DNA of 49,172 nucleotides from Planctomycetota bacterium (lineage in GTDB: Bacteria; Planctomycetota; MHYJ01; JACPRB01): NCBI GenBank assembly GCA_035574235.1, contig DATLZA010000019.1, positions 1 to 49,172 on the forward strand. The letters run 5' to 3'. The notes under the pieces were generated by a model. The model was not told the DNA's origin. It worked only from the letters and a program-made list of their open reading frames with translations, and ran no database searches. The position numbers were made by a program, and so were the translations under genes. Shown here one piece after another: positions 25,962 to 33,315 of this stretch (position 1 is its first letter; each line of letters opens with the position of its first letter).

Positions 25962-25977
25962 TGGCACGTCGTTTGCT
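25962..25977 (+). promoter_or_regulatory. Sigma-54 (-24/-12) promoter of the pilin gene
   Basis: TGGCACGTCGTTTGCT is a complete match to the sigma-54 consensus TGGCACRNNNNTTGCW, with GG-N10-GC spacing. It lies 118 bp upstream of the pilin ATG, so the transcript would start near 25988 with about 108 nt of leader. The rest of the 319-bp gap holds the TGTC repeats and the 5' leader. Confidence 0.85.
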
Positions 25978-26014
25978 CAGCTTAAGCCCGAGTGGGACTT
26001 CGTGATCGGCAGCG

Positions 26015-26024
26015 AAAGGAGGTG
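26015..26024 (+). other. Perfect anti-Shine-Dalgarno match in pilin leader
   Basis: AAAGGAGGTG lies 72 nt upstream of the pilin ATG and matches the 16S 3' end over 9-10 bases. A GTG at 26026 opens a 26-codon ORF ending at 26106, inside the pilin. The spacing (3 nt) is short. The pilin itself has an ordinary AGGAGA at 26083-26088. A leader peptide is possible but unproved. Confidence 0.3.
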
Positions 26025-26095
26025 GGTGGGGCGACTCAACTCAACTCGAAGGTTACCGGCAAGATTCGTGGGATTCCATTTTAGGAGATTGCAGC

Positions 26096-26839
26096 ATGAG
26101 ACGTAGAGAAGGTTTTACGCTGATCGAGCTGATGATCGTGATTGCGATCATCGCGATCATCGCGGCGATTGCGATCCCGGGGCTTCTGCAGAGCCAGCGG
26201 GCGGCCAACGAGCGCAACGCTTCGGCGTCGCTCAAGACGCTGGCCACCGCCGAGATCGACTTCCGGTCCAATGACCGGGATGGCAACCGCATCAACGACT
26301 TTTGGACGTATGACGTGGCGGGCCTCTTCGTTCTTGAAACGAGCGGTGATGACGGTGCAACTTTCAGTCCGATGATCAAAATGATCGATCCGTCAATCGC
26401 GGGCGCGGATGCCATGAACGAAGCCGACGTCACGGCTGATCCTGGAGCTTTGGCCCCGTGGGTGTATCGACGTCAAACTGCCAATATTCCTACTCGGGGA
26501 CCGAAGTCCGGGTATTGGTATTACGCCTTGGTGTCTGACGCAAGCGAAGGAAGCCTGGAGGCATACAAGGGTTCGACGGATGGAACCACTGCGAACGTGC
26601 ACCATCCTTCCAAGTTCGGCTTCGGTTGTTTTCCGGATAGCTTCGGTTCTGGCCGGAGCTTGTTCATGATTAACGAGTCGGCCACGGTGATCAAGTTCCC
26701 CCTGAACCGGACGGTAAGGCCGAATCCGGCGTCTTTCCCTCCGGGTGCCCGTCCGATCAATACTGGGTCCGGACATCCTTCGAGCTGGGATAACTGGCCG
26801 AGCGATACGGACATCAAGCTGGCGAGCAAACTCGACTAA
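26096..26839 (+). CDS. Type IV pilin / pseudopilin-like protein, copy 1
   Basis: 247 aa. A short basic leader (MRRREG) precedes the type III signal: G6/F7, then FTLIELMIVIAIIAIIAAIAIPGLL, so PilD-like peptidase cleaves after G6; E11 is the conserved Glu5 of the mature pilin. The rest is a soluble domain without the classic C-terminal disulphide loop: RSNDRDGNRINDFWTYDVAGL, GYWYYALVSDASEG and a tail DNWPSDTDIKLASKLD. SD AGGAGA lies 7 nt before ATG. A sigma-54 promoter and terminator flank it. GC content appears lower than in neighbours. It may be a major pilin or a type II pseudopilin; no secretion or pilus assembly genes are in the window. Confidence 0.9.
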   Translation: MRRREGFTLIELMIVIAIIAIIAAIAIPGLLQSQRAANERNASASLKTLATAEIDFRSNDRDGNRINDFWTYDVAGLFVLETSGDDGATFSPMIKMIDPSIAGADAMNEADVTADPGALAPWVYRRQTANIPTRGPKSGYWYYALVSDASEGSLEAYKGSTDGTTANVHHPSKFGFGCFPDSFGSGRSLFMINESATVIKFPLNRTVRPNPASFPPGARPINTGSGHPSSWDNWPSDTDIKLASKLD

Positions 26840-26856
26840 GCGGAGAGTTCGCCATG

Positions 26857-26897
26857 GGCCCCCCGGCTCGTCCCGACGGGCCGGGGGGCCTTCCCTT
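26857..26897 (+). terminator. Strong hairpin between the two pilin genes
   Basis: GGCCCCCCGGC (26857-26867) pairs with GCCGGGGGGCC (26880-26890), with an inner CGTC/GACG, followed by TTCCCTT. The stem is very stable but the U-tract is weak, so it may attenuate rather than stop transcription. Confidence 0.65.
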
Positions 26898-26925
26898 ACA
26901 ATCTCAGGAGGCGCCGGAGGAAGGG

Positions 26926-27660
26926 ATGAGGGTTCGGAGCGCGATCCGGGCGTTCACGCTCATCGAGCTCATGATCGTGATCGTCATCATCGCGATCCTC
27001 GCGGCCATCTCCATCCCCGCGCTCCTGGCCACGCAGCGCAGCGGCCACGAACAAAGCACGGCGGCCACCCTCCGAACCCTGGCCCCCGCCTCCATGGACT
27101 TCCGCACCAACGACCGCGACCAGAACCTCGTCAACGATTTCTGGACGAAGGACGTCGCGGGCCTCTACACGATCTACCCCGCATCCACGCCGAACTCTCC
27201 CATCAAGCTCATCGACCCCGCCGTGGCGGGCGCGGACGCCACGCCCGGCGGAGGAACCCCCTTTTCCACGCCCCGATACGCCGCTCTGGACATCACCGCG
27301 CTGGCGACCCGGTCCCACAAATCGGGCCACTGGTTCTTCGCCCTGGACAGCGACCTGAGCGGCGGCGCCGCCGTGGATTACCAGCAGCCCACCGACGACC
27401 AGCCCGCCAACCTGCACCACAACATGTCCGGCTATGCCTTCGGCGCCTATCCGGATTCCATTGGCTTCGGGAAGTATCTTTTCGTCATGAACGAGACCGC
27501 CGTCGTTTATCGGCGCGACCTCGTCGGGAACGTCCGGCCCACGGGCGCCGCTCCCCCGGGCTATCCCCTGGCCTCCGGCGCGGTCGGCGGATCCGCCTCC
27601 GACCCCAAGGACTGGCCCACCGAAGAAAACCTCCGGCGGTACTACAAGAAGATCGACTGA
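26926..27660 (+). CDS. Type IV pilin / pseudopilin-like protein, copy 2
   Basis: 244 aa, clearly paralogous to copy 1 (both share FTLIELMIVI, DFWTKDVAGL, PANLHHNMSGYAFGAYPDS versus ANVHHPSKFGFGCFPDS, and FVMNETAVVY). The residue before FTLIELM is A, not G, so prepilin cleavage would follow Ala 9 or be poorer. The soluble domain is similar in length. The start is ATG 26926 with GGAGGAAGGG upstream; the frame is open further but the hairpin lies in it. GC content is higher than copy 1, which suggests they diverged long ago or arrived separately. It is likely reached by read-through past the hairpin. Confidence 0.88.
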   Translation: MRVRSAIRAFTLIELMIVIVIIAILAAISIPALLATQRSGHEQSTAATLRTLAPASMDFRTNDRDQNLVNDFWTKDVAGLYTIYPASTPNSPIKLIDPAVAGADATPGGGTPFSTPRYAALDITALATRSHKSGHWFFALDSDLSGGAAVDYQQPTDDQPANLHHNMSGYAFGAYPDSIGFGKYLFVMNETAVVYRRDLVGNVRPTGAAPPGYPLASGAVGGSASDPKDWPTEENLRRYYKKID

Positions 27661-27676
27661 AGCCGCAGGCGTCCGA

Positions 27677-27702
27677 CGTCGCCGAACGCCGAAACGGCGA
27701 CG
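27677..27702 (+). terminator. Hairpin after pilin copy 2
   Basis: CGTCGCCG (27677-27684) pairs with CGGCGACG (27695-27702) across a 10-nt loop, 17 bp after the pilin stop. There is no U-tract, so it is at best a weak or Rho-assisted terminator. Confidence 0.35.
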
Positions 27703-27809
27703 CCCCCGCGGGACGCGTTCGCGAGGCGATCCAACTCCGCCGCCGCTCCGCAGACAAGCGTCGGATGTCCACGCTTGCCGGAGGCTTCTTCGGAGGATAT
27801 AAGAAAACC

Positions 27810-27986
27810 ATGAGACGCATCCCGCGCCCAAGGACGCTTTCCCCTCCCCCGCCGGTACCCGATCCCTACCGGGACCTGTGGCTCCGGCTCTCGCCCGGCG
27901 AGCGGCTGCGGCGCTCGTGGCGCCTCCGCTCCCGCATCCCCGACCTCCAGGCCGCTCATGACGCGAAGACTTTTCGGAAGCTTTGA
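27810..27986 (+). CDS. Small basic protein of unknown function
   Basis: 58 aa, start ATG 27810. It contains a PPPPVPDPYRDLWLRLSPGER stretch and ends with HDAKTFRKL, with a long basic helix (RLRRSWRLRSR) between. A GGAGG lies 13 nt upstream, which is rather far. The LSPxxRxxxSxRL pattern recurs in the small ORF beside the nucleotidyltransferase (23862-24182). No family is named. Likely real because of its own spacing and codon pattern, but short. Confidence 0.55.
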   Translation: MRRIPRPRTLSPPPPVPDPYRDLWLRLSPGERLRRSWRLRSRIPDLQAAHDAKTFRKL

Positions 27987-28068
27987 GCGCTTCGCGATGG
28001 AGCGCCTCCCGCGACGGCGCGAAACGTCCGGCGCCTGCTCCGCGCGCCTTGGCCGTCTGTTGCGCCCC

Positions 28069-28923
28069 CTACCGGCACAAAAGATCCGTGACGCATCGCG
28101 CCACGAGCCCCATGCCGTCCAGACGGCGCTCCTGGGCGGACCCCGCGTCCCACAGGCATTCCCGCACGACGACGTAGTGCGTCAGCGACGCCAGGTATCC
28201 TTCCAGGACCCGCTCCGGATCGCCCCGGTCGGCCCTTTCGCGCGTGGCCTGGTCGGCCGTCCGCGCCGCCTCCTCCAGATGCCGCGCCAGGTCCCGTTCG
28301 CAGAACGCCCGCGCCTCGGGAGACGGCGAACGGGGCGCGTCCGCCGCCCGCAGGTCCTCCGCGCGAAGCGCGTACTGCCGCGCCCTCAGGTCCCACGCCC
28401 CGCGCGCCTCGGCTCGGAGCTCCGGCAGGCGTGAAATCTCCTGCGCGGCCTCCGAAAGCCCGTCGAGCGCCCGCGCGTGCTCGGCCCGCGAGACGTACTC
28501 CCCGTACCAGGCGGCCGCGGTGAAGAGGACGAACCGCCGCAACGCGCCTGCCGCCGGCCCCTCGAGAGCCGTCCGGCAAAGCTCCGGACGCCGGCCGCGC
28601 TCCCGGAAGTTCCGCGCCAGGCGCGCCGCCGATTCGAGCCTGTACTCGATCGGGGACGGCTGAGAAAGGACCTCGATGTCCGCTCCGTCGCCGCGGCCGA
28701 GCAGCTCCGGCGAGGTTCCTTCCAGCTCCCGGAGTCGCGCGTAAATGCGGGCCCGGGCGAGGGACGCCTCCATGTCCCGCCGATCCGCGATCTCCGCGAG
28801 CGTCCGGCGCAGCTCCTCCCGGTCGTTCGGCACGGCCACGGGAGGCGGTTCCCCCGCCCCATGGCAGGCTGCCAGCCCGAGCATCAGAAGGATCCCCGCG
28901 CGGCGCCCCCGTCCCTTCACCAT
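28069..28923 (-). CDS. Lipoprotein of unknown function
   Basis: 284 aa. A signal peptide with lipobox (ILLMLGLAAC, C20) makes it a lipoprotein anchored to a membrane. After that it is almost entirely alpha-helical with many charged residues (EELRRTLAEIADRRDMEASLARARIYARL). It resembles a TPR-like or coiled-coil periplasmic protein; no catalytic motif is seen. It starts 7 bases inside the end of pcm and so is the last gene of the tilS-pcm unit. Confidence 0.85.
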   Translation of the reverse strand: MVKGRGRRAGILLMLGLAACHGAGEPPPVAVPNDREELRRTLAEIADRRDMEASLARARIYARLRELEGTSPELLGRGDGADIEVLSQPSPIEYRLESAARLARNFRERGRRPELCRTALEGPAAGALRRFVLFTAAAWYGEYVSRAEHARALDGLSEAAQEISRLPELRAEARGAWDLRARQYALRAEDLRAADAPRSPSPEARAFCERDLARHLEEAARTADQATRERADRGDPERVLEGYLASLTHYVVVRECLWDAGSAQERRLDGMGLVARCVTDLLCR

Positions 28924-29573
28924 CCCTCGCGCCCCACCAGCTTCACGAAAACGCACGCGCAAAGCTTCCGCCGCTCGACCCGGCCCCCTTCGCGCGTCAC
29001 GAGATAAAGGTCCTGCTCCTCGGGGCTCCCGATGGGAATCACCAGCCGTCCGCCCTCCCGGAGCTGCTCCACGAGCGCCACCGGGAGCGACGGCGCTCCG
29101 GCCGCGACCAGCACGCGGTCGAAGGGGGCCTCCTCCGGCCACCCGAGCGTCCCGTCGGCGACCCGCAGGCGCGCCTCCCGGAAGCCCGCGCGCTCGAGGT
29201 TCCTCCGGGCGAAGTCCGCCAGCTCCGGAATCCGCTCCACCGACCAGACGCGGGCGCCCAAAGCCAGGAGGATCGCCGTCTGGTACCCCGAACCGGCTCC
29301 GATTTCGAGCACTTTCTCGCCGCCCCGCAGGTCCAGCGCCTGCGTCATGAACGCGACCATGTACGGCTGCGAGATGGTCTGGCCGTAGCCGATTCCGACG
29401 GGGCGGTCCTCGTAGGCCCGGCCCTCCTCCCCCGGGGGAACGAAAAGATGCCGCGGCACGCGCCGAAAGGCCTCCAGCACCCGGGCGTCGCGGATGTCGC
29501 GCCCCGCGAGCTGGGACGCGACCATCGCGCGCCGGGCCTCCTCGAAGGGATCCTGGAACGAAGGAGCGTTCAC
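28917..29573 (-). CDS. pcm: Protein-L-isoaspartate O-methyltransferase
   Basis: 218 aa. The SAM-dependent enzyme repairs isoaspartyl residues. GQTISQP (64-70) is the family-specific substrate loop, and VLEIGAGSGYQTAIL (88-102) the SAM-binding motif I. Later motifs APFDRVLVAAGAP and LREGGRLVIPIG are present. The GTG start at 29573 overlaps the tilS stop by four bases (GTGA). A later start at the ATG for MVASQLAGRD would lose the overlap but still include all motifs. Confidence 0.95.
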   Translation of the reverse strand: MNAPSFQDPFEEARRAMVASQLAGRDIRDARVLEAFRRVPRHLFVPPGEEGRAYEDRPVGIGYGQTISQPYMVAFMTQALDLRGGEKVLEIGAGSGYQTAILLALGARVWSVERIPELADFARRNLERAGFREARLRVADGTLGWPEEAPFDRVLVAAGAPSLPVALVEQLREGGRLVIPIGSPEEQDLYLVTREGGRVERRKLCACVFVKLVGREGW

Positions 29574-31027
29574 GGCGCGGGCTCGGGCGCCTCGATGCGC
29601 TTGACCTTGAGCTTGAGGACGCGCTTGGTGGCGTCCGTAATCTTCACGTCGTCGCCGATGCGGTAGCCGACGACCCAGACGATGCGCGAGCCGTCCGTGA
29701 TCAGGGGCACCCGGTCGCGCAGCGCTTTGGGCACCTTGTTGTCGATGAAAAACTTCTTGAGCTTGGTCGATCCCTTGGAGCCCAGCGGAACGAACTGGTC
29801 GCCCCCCTTGCGCAAACGGACCATGAGCGGTCCCTGGAGCTTGTCGTAATCGACGATCTCCTCGGTGTAGTCCTTGTTCCGGATGTACTCCTTGAGGCCG
29901 ACGACCTTTCCCTCGAGAAGCTCGGTCTCGATCTGGAGATTGAGCTTCTTGATGACGGTCTTGCCCGGCACCTTGAGCTTGCGATGGGTGAACTTGAGGG
30001 GCGGCGGCGGCTCCTGGGGGCGGGCGATCCGAAGGATGTACCCCTCCCGCCGGGCCTCCAGCCCCCGGGGCAGGCGGATCGCCTTGTGGTAGGCCTGATC
30101 CCCGCACAGCGAAATGATTTCGAGGTAATGCTCGAAGTTGAGCTGCGGCATCCGTCCGAGCACGGTCTTGACCGCCCGGTCGATGATGAGCGTCTGGATG
30201 GCGGGCGGCAGTTTGTGGAACTCTTCCACGGAGAGGCAGACCTCCCCCTCGCCGGAGATCATTTTGGTGTTCTCATACACCTCGTTGGCGATCTCCCGCA
30301 GGAGCAGGTAGAACGATCCGGCGGTCTGCCCCAGCTTGACGAGCGCCATCTTGACGCGCGGGTTGAATTCGGCTTCGAGCATCGGGATGAGCTTGTGCCG
30401 GATCTTATTGCGCGTGATCGAGGTGTCGAAGTTCGAAAGATCCGTGCGGTACTCGATCTTCTTCTCCCGCAGATAAGCTTCGATTTCGTGCCGCTCGATT
30501 TCGATGAGCGGGCGCACCACGAAAAGATCGTGCTTACGGGAAATAACCCGGATGGGGGCCATGCCCTTGAGGCCCCGGAGGCCCGTGCCCCGCAGGATCC
30601 GGTGAAGAATGGTTTCCGCCTGGTCATCCAGATTGTGGGCCAGCGCGATCTTCTGAGCCCCCACCTGGAGAGCCACCTTCTGGAGGAACTCGTGGCGGAG
30701 CATCCGCCCGGCTTCCTCCTGGGACTTCTTCTCCCGCTTCTGGGCGGCCCGGACATCGAGCCGAGTCGCATGGAACGGAATCTTCAGCGTCTCGCAAAGG
30801 GCGCGGACGAAGGCCTCGTCCTCGTCGGAGGCCTTCCCCCGCAGGCCGTGGTTCACATGGGCGACGTGGAGCTTCCAGTTGAACTGCTGAAGGTCGTTGA
30901 GCTCCCGGAGGATATGGAGCATGGCGATGGAATCCGGCCCGCCGCTGACGGCGCAGAGGACGGTCTCGCCGGGGCGGATCAGGTCGTACCCCTGGATCGT
31001 CAGGAGGACTTTCTTGAGCAGATTCAC
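29570..31027 (-). CDS. tilS: tRNA(Ile)-lysidine synthetase
   Basis: 485 aa. The ATP-pyrophosphatase PP-loop SGGPDS (28-33) begins a strong N-terminal domain, with HVNHGLRGKASDEDEAFV and ALAHNLDDQAETILHRILRGTGLRGLKGM following. It adds lysine to C34 of tRNA-Ile(CAU) and is essential. The C-terminal domain is complete, ending with the RRGGDQ-like KGGDQFVPLGSKGSTKLKKFF (residues about 415-435), typical of TilS. The GTG start (31027) gives VNLLKKVL. Confidence 0.95.
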   Translation of the reverse strand: MNLLKKVLLTIQGYDLIRPGETVLCAVSGGPDSIAMLHILRELNDLQQFNWKLHVAHVNHGLRGKASDEDEAFVRALCETLKIPFHATRLDVRAAQKREKKSQEEAGRMLRHEFLQKVALQVGAQKIALAHNLDDQAETILHRILRGTGLRGLKGMAPIRVISRKHDLFVVRPLIEIERHEIEAYLREKKIEYRTDLSNFDTSITRNKIRHKLIPMLEAEFNPRVKMALVKLGQTAGSFYLLLREIANEVYENTKMISGEGEVCLSVEEFHKLPPAIQTLIIDRAVKTVLGRMPQLNFEHYLEIISLCGDQAYHKAIRLPRGLEARREGYILRIARPQEPPPPLKFTHRKLKVPGKTVIKKLNLQIETELLEGKVVGLKEYIRNKDYTEEIVDYDKLQGPLMVRLRKGGDQFVPLGSKGSTKLKKFFIDNKVPKALRDRVPLITDGSRIVWVVGYRIGDDVKITDATKRVLKLKVKRIEAPEPAP

Positions 31028-31074
31028 GGCATCGGTCTCCCGGGCCTCCCTCCTTATAACGCGCTCCGCCGTGA

Positions 31075-31470
31075 TTATAGACCCGGAGCGTCGGGGGGCA
31101 AGCCCGAATCGCCCGGGGGGCGGATCTTCGGGACCCGGCGGGGATCCAAGGGGGGCGGAGACGCCTCGGTGAGAAGCCGATGCAGGGCCCCCCGCATGCG
31201 GCGTACGAAGTTGAGAAGATCGATCCCGCCGTACTCGGCCGGATACTTTTCCAGCTTCTCCAGGGCCAGGCGGAACCGCGACCGTGCCCCGTTCCAGTTC
31301 CCGCGTTCGTAATGGTGGAGGGCCACGGCGCACAGGATCAGTCCCTGGAGGAAGTCCTTTTCCTCCCCGAAGCGCTCCAGCCAGAGCGATTCCCACGCGT
31401 CGTGGGCGGCGTAGTAGTCGCCTTCGTTGAACGCGCGGATGCCCTCTCGATACCGGGGGTCGTCCTTCAC
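31075..31470 (-). CDS. DUF309-family protein
   Basis: 131 aa, with the DUF309 pattern YREGIRAFNEGDYYAAHDAWESLWL then FLQGLILCAVALHHYERGNWNGA, and LEKYP. The family has a helical fold with a conserved HxxWE motif and unknown function. The GTG start at 31470 overlaps the upstream stop by four bases (GTGA). A proline-rich 20-residue tail follows. Confidence 0.9.
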   Translation of the reverse strand: MKDDPRYREGIRAFNEGDYYAAHDAWESLWLERFGEEKDFLQGLILCAVALHHYERGNWNGARSRFRLALEKLEKYPAEYGGIDLLNFVRRMRGALHRLLTEASPPPLDPRRVPKIRPPGDSGLPPDAPGL

Positions 31471-31955
31471 CGCGCCGGTTTCAGCACCGCGGCCGAGAAA
31501 ACCAGAAGCGCCGCTCCGATCAGGAGATTGGCGCCCACGAGGCGGACGGACCAGCGGTGGAGGCGGTCGAAGCGCGCCCGGGCGGGATCCCCTTCGCCCA
31601 GGGCGGCGAAGTTGGGGATCCGGGCCCGTTCCTGGGCGATCGCGGGGTGGACCCCCAGCGCATAGGTCACCAGAAGCAGCAGCATGAGCCCCACCAGGGC
31701 CAGACGAACGCCCTTTACCCACCCTTCTTCCGGCGATCGGAGTCCCAGGACGACCGAGGAGACCGCCAGGACCGCCGCGCAGGCCATCTCCACGTAGCCG
31801 AACGCCCGAAGGACGGACCCGAAGATTTCGCCGGCGACGGGTCGAGAGGGGGCGGTCTTGAAGACGACCGGGGCGGCGACCAGGGAGAGGGCAGCCAGCC
31901 CTCCGACCCAGAGAGCCAGAGCCAGGAAGTAGACCGCGTACCCCGCCCGGATCAT
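31467..31955 (-). CDS. DUF4149-like integral membrane protein
   Basis: 162 aa with four predicted transmembrane helices (residues 5-30, 55-75, 82-105, 140-160). The starting ALWVGGLAALSLVAAPVVFK is characteristic of the DUF4149/TMEM205 family. Function unknown. It overlaps the iscU-like stop by four bases (ATGA) and the DUF309 start by four. Confidence 0.85.
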   Translation of the reverse strand: MIRAGYAVYFLALALWVGGLAALSLVAAPVVFKTAPSRPVAGEIFGSVLRAFGYVEMACAAVLAVSSVVLGLRSPEEGWVKGVRLALVGLMLLLLVTYALGVHPAIAQERARIPNFAALGEGDPARARFDRLHRWSVRLVGANLLIGAALLVFSAAVLKPAR

Positions 31956-32326
31956 GCCGCCGGCTCCCCCCGCAAGGCCTCCCGGACCGCCTCTTCGGCC
32001 ACCACCGAGCAGATCACCTTGTGTTCCGGCAGGCCCCCCAGAAACGCCACCACGTCCGCGTTGCGGATCCGCCGGGCGTCCGCCACCGTCCGGCCCTTCA
32101 GGAGCTCGGTCAAGGCGGAGCTTGAGGCGATGGCCGCGGCGCAGCCGAATGTCTTGGCCCGGGCGTCGAGGATAATCCCTCCTTCGACCCGCAACGTAAG
32201 CTTGACCATATCCCCGCAGGCGGGGTTACGCACGAGAGACTGGTGGGTAGCCCCCGGAAGCTCCCCCGTATTGCGGGGGTTGAGGAAGTGGTCCATGACC
32301 GTGGCGTTGTAGTCCTCGAACGGCAT
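31952..32326 (-). CDS. iscU: IscU/NifU-N-type Fe-S scaffold
   Basis: 124 aa. The three scaffold cysteines and acidic neighbour are in place: C37 in NPACGD (D39), C62 in FGCAAAIASSS and C106 in HKVICSVVAEEA with H102. It assembles Fe-S clusters before handing them on. The protein stands alone without iscS, iscA or hscBA nearby. ATG 32326 is 4 bp after the DUF2203 stop, so the two are coupled. An LPxMK-like HscA recognition motif is not evident (LPEHK), which fits a NifU- or SUF-type scaffold. Confidence 0.92.
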   Translation of the reverse strand: MPFEDYNATVMDHFLNPRNTGELPGATHQSLVRNPACGDMVKLTLRVEGGIILDARAKTFGCAAAIASSSALTELLKGRTVADARRIRNADVVAFLGGLPEHKVICSVVAEEAVREALRGEPAA

Positions 32327-32329
32327 GGT

Positions 32330-32758
32330 TCAGCGGGCCAGCTCTTCGGCGGGAATGGGGTGTCGGCCCTGGAAGCCGTCTTCCAGGTGGTGGTAGTACT
32401 CCACCGCCCGCTCTCCCCGCTTCCAGCAGAGGAACACCAGCCTTCCGTCGATGACTCCGTAGAAATCGATCAGCCCGTGCTCGACGCTCTTGAGGACCAC
32501 CTCGAGCTCCCCAAGCTTGCGGACGGTGGCGTCGAAGTCTTTCTTGGCCTGCTCCAGCTCGGCCAGGTAGTGGGTGTACTCCCGATGGTCCGGGTTGGTC
32601 TCCGACTGGACTTCCTCCCCCCAAATCATTTCGAGGACGTCCGACTTGGCCTTGATCTTGCGGAGACGGTCCCGGATCTGATCCAGTTCGCCCAGAATCC
32701 GCTCGATCTGGGGAATGAGCGCCGTGGCTTCCCGGGCGCTGAAGACTCGAGGTCCCAT
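32330..32758 (-). CDS. DUF2203-family protein
   Basis: 142 aa, helical N-terminal half (VFSAREATALIPQIERILGELDQIRDRL) and a beta-rich end GLIDFYGVIDGRLVFLCWKRGERAVEYYHHLEDGFQGRHPI. This last segment is the DUF2203 signature. Function unknown. It heads the operon with a promoter 22 nt upstream. Confidence 0.9.
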   Translation of the reverse strand: MGPRVFSAREATALIPQIERILGELDQIRDRLRKIKAKSDVLEMIWGEEVQSETNPDHREYTHYLAELEQAKKDFDATVRKLGELEVVLKSVEHGLIDFYGVIDGRLVFLCWKRGERAVEYYHHLEDGFQGRHPIPAEELAR

Positions 32759-32779
32759 ATCTTTCCCGTCCCCGCCGGA

Positions 32780-32808
32780 AGTATAGCGGCCGGATGCTTG
32801 GATTTAAA
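32780..32808 (-). promoter_or_regulatory. Promoter of the DUF2203-iscU-tilS unit
   Basis: TTTAAA (32803-32808), 17 nt, TATACT (32780-32785). The predicted start is near 32773, leaving a 15-nt leader to ATG 32758. It directly follows the end of the structured RNA and overlaps its T-tail. Confidence 0.6.
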
Positions 32809-32860
32809 ATAAAAGGAGCCAGGCCACCGCTTCGAGGGGTAACCCTGTCAGGCGGCCTGG
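32804..32860 (-). terminator. Intrinsic terminator of the structured RNA
   Basis: Minus-strand stem CCAGGCCGCC (32851-32860) with GGTGGCCTGG (32819-32828), 10 bp with one G-U, an inner hairpin in the loop, then CTCC and TTTTATTTTAAAT. A good Rho-independent terminator. Confidence 0.8.
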
Positions 32861-33129
32861 CCCTGGAGAGAGGGGGAAACAGATTTTGGGCTTGAGAGGC
32901 CAAACATACGTGCTGAGCACTCAATCCTAGCTTGGCCTCGTCGTGCCCGAAGCTTTGGGTCCCCTGCCCACAGCCGGGCGAGCCCCATTTTCGGCGCCCC
33001 TAAGGGCACCTAAAGAGCATTCGACTTAAATCTGTCGGGGGAGGCGTTTTCCGCTTCCCCATGACTTCTCTTCCAAACTTTGCTTCCAGCTCCCTCTCCC
33101 CTTACACCCGCCTTTGGGGGTTCCTTCTA
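32809..33129 (-). ncRNA. Unassigned structured RNA, about 320 nt
   Basis: There is no protein gene here. The minus strand has a strong promoter (33136-33164), at least five long helices, and an intrinsic terminator. Pairings include an 8-bp helix joining 33028-33035 to 32879-32886, a 10-bp helix 32930-32939 with 32896-32905 capped by GTGC/GCAC (32910-32920), GGTGCCC-TTAG-GGGCGCC (32993-33010), and a GGGG..GCG/CGC..CCCC hairpin (33038-33060). I looked for and did not find RNase P (GAGGAAAGUCC), tmRNA (tRNA-like ends), SRP (GGAAGNAGCA) or 6S signatures. A 20-codon ORF (33000-33062) overlaps two hairpins. The pairing was worked by eye, without a folding program. Confidence 0.7.
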
Positions 33130-33135
33130 CCCCGA

Positions 33136-33164
33136 AGTATAGCCCCCTTCCAAAGAGCTGTCAA
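33136..33164 (-). promoter_or_regulatory. Promoter of the structured RNA
   Basis: TTGACA (33159-33164), 17 nt, TATACT (33136-33141); -35 fully consensus, -10 five of six. Start near 33129. A run of T just upstream of the -35 could be an UP element. Confidence 0.85.
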
Positions 33165-33315
33165 CTAAAAAACGCTCGAGCCCAAGGGCTTATTCCTCTG
33201 CCCCTTCCGGGCAACACATCATTTATACGACGCTCGCTCGTCTGCGTTTGGGCAAATCGCGTGCCCGGCAACGCGCGCGCACAGGCGGCCGCGTGATTGA
33301 TCAGTCATCCTAACA
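33165..33315 (-). terminator. Gap between rtcA and the RNA promoter, with weak hairpins
   Basis: 151 bp without a gene. The minus strand has TGCCC-GGAAG-GGGCA, then AGCC-CTTG-GGCT, then six T after 6 nt, which may end rtcA transcription. No open frame or tRNA is seen. Confidence 0.35.

Noticed and set aside
33000-33062. A 20-codon ORF with a GGAAGAG site inside the structured RNA (minus strand)
   Set aside because: It overlaps two of the strongest hairpins and has no codon or homology support; the structure explains the segment better.
32809-33129. Identification of the structured RNA as RNase P, tmRNA, SRP or 6S RNA
   Set aside because: Searched by eye on both strands for their universal motifs (GAGGAAAGUCC, tRNA-like ends with GGTTCGA, GGAAGNAGCA, central bubble) and found none. 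A covariance search would be decisive.
32759-33129. T-box or other riboswitch leader for the DUF2203 operon
   Set aside because: No AGGGUGG T-box and a separate promoter (32780-32808) lies after the terminator, so the RNA is an independent unit.
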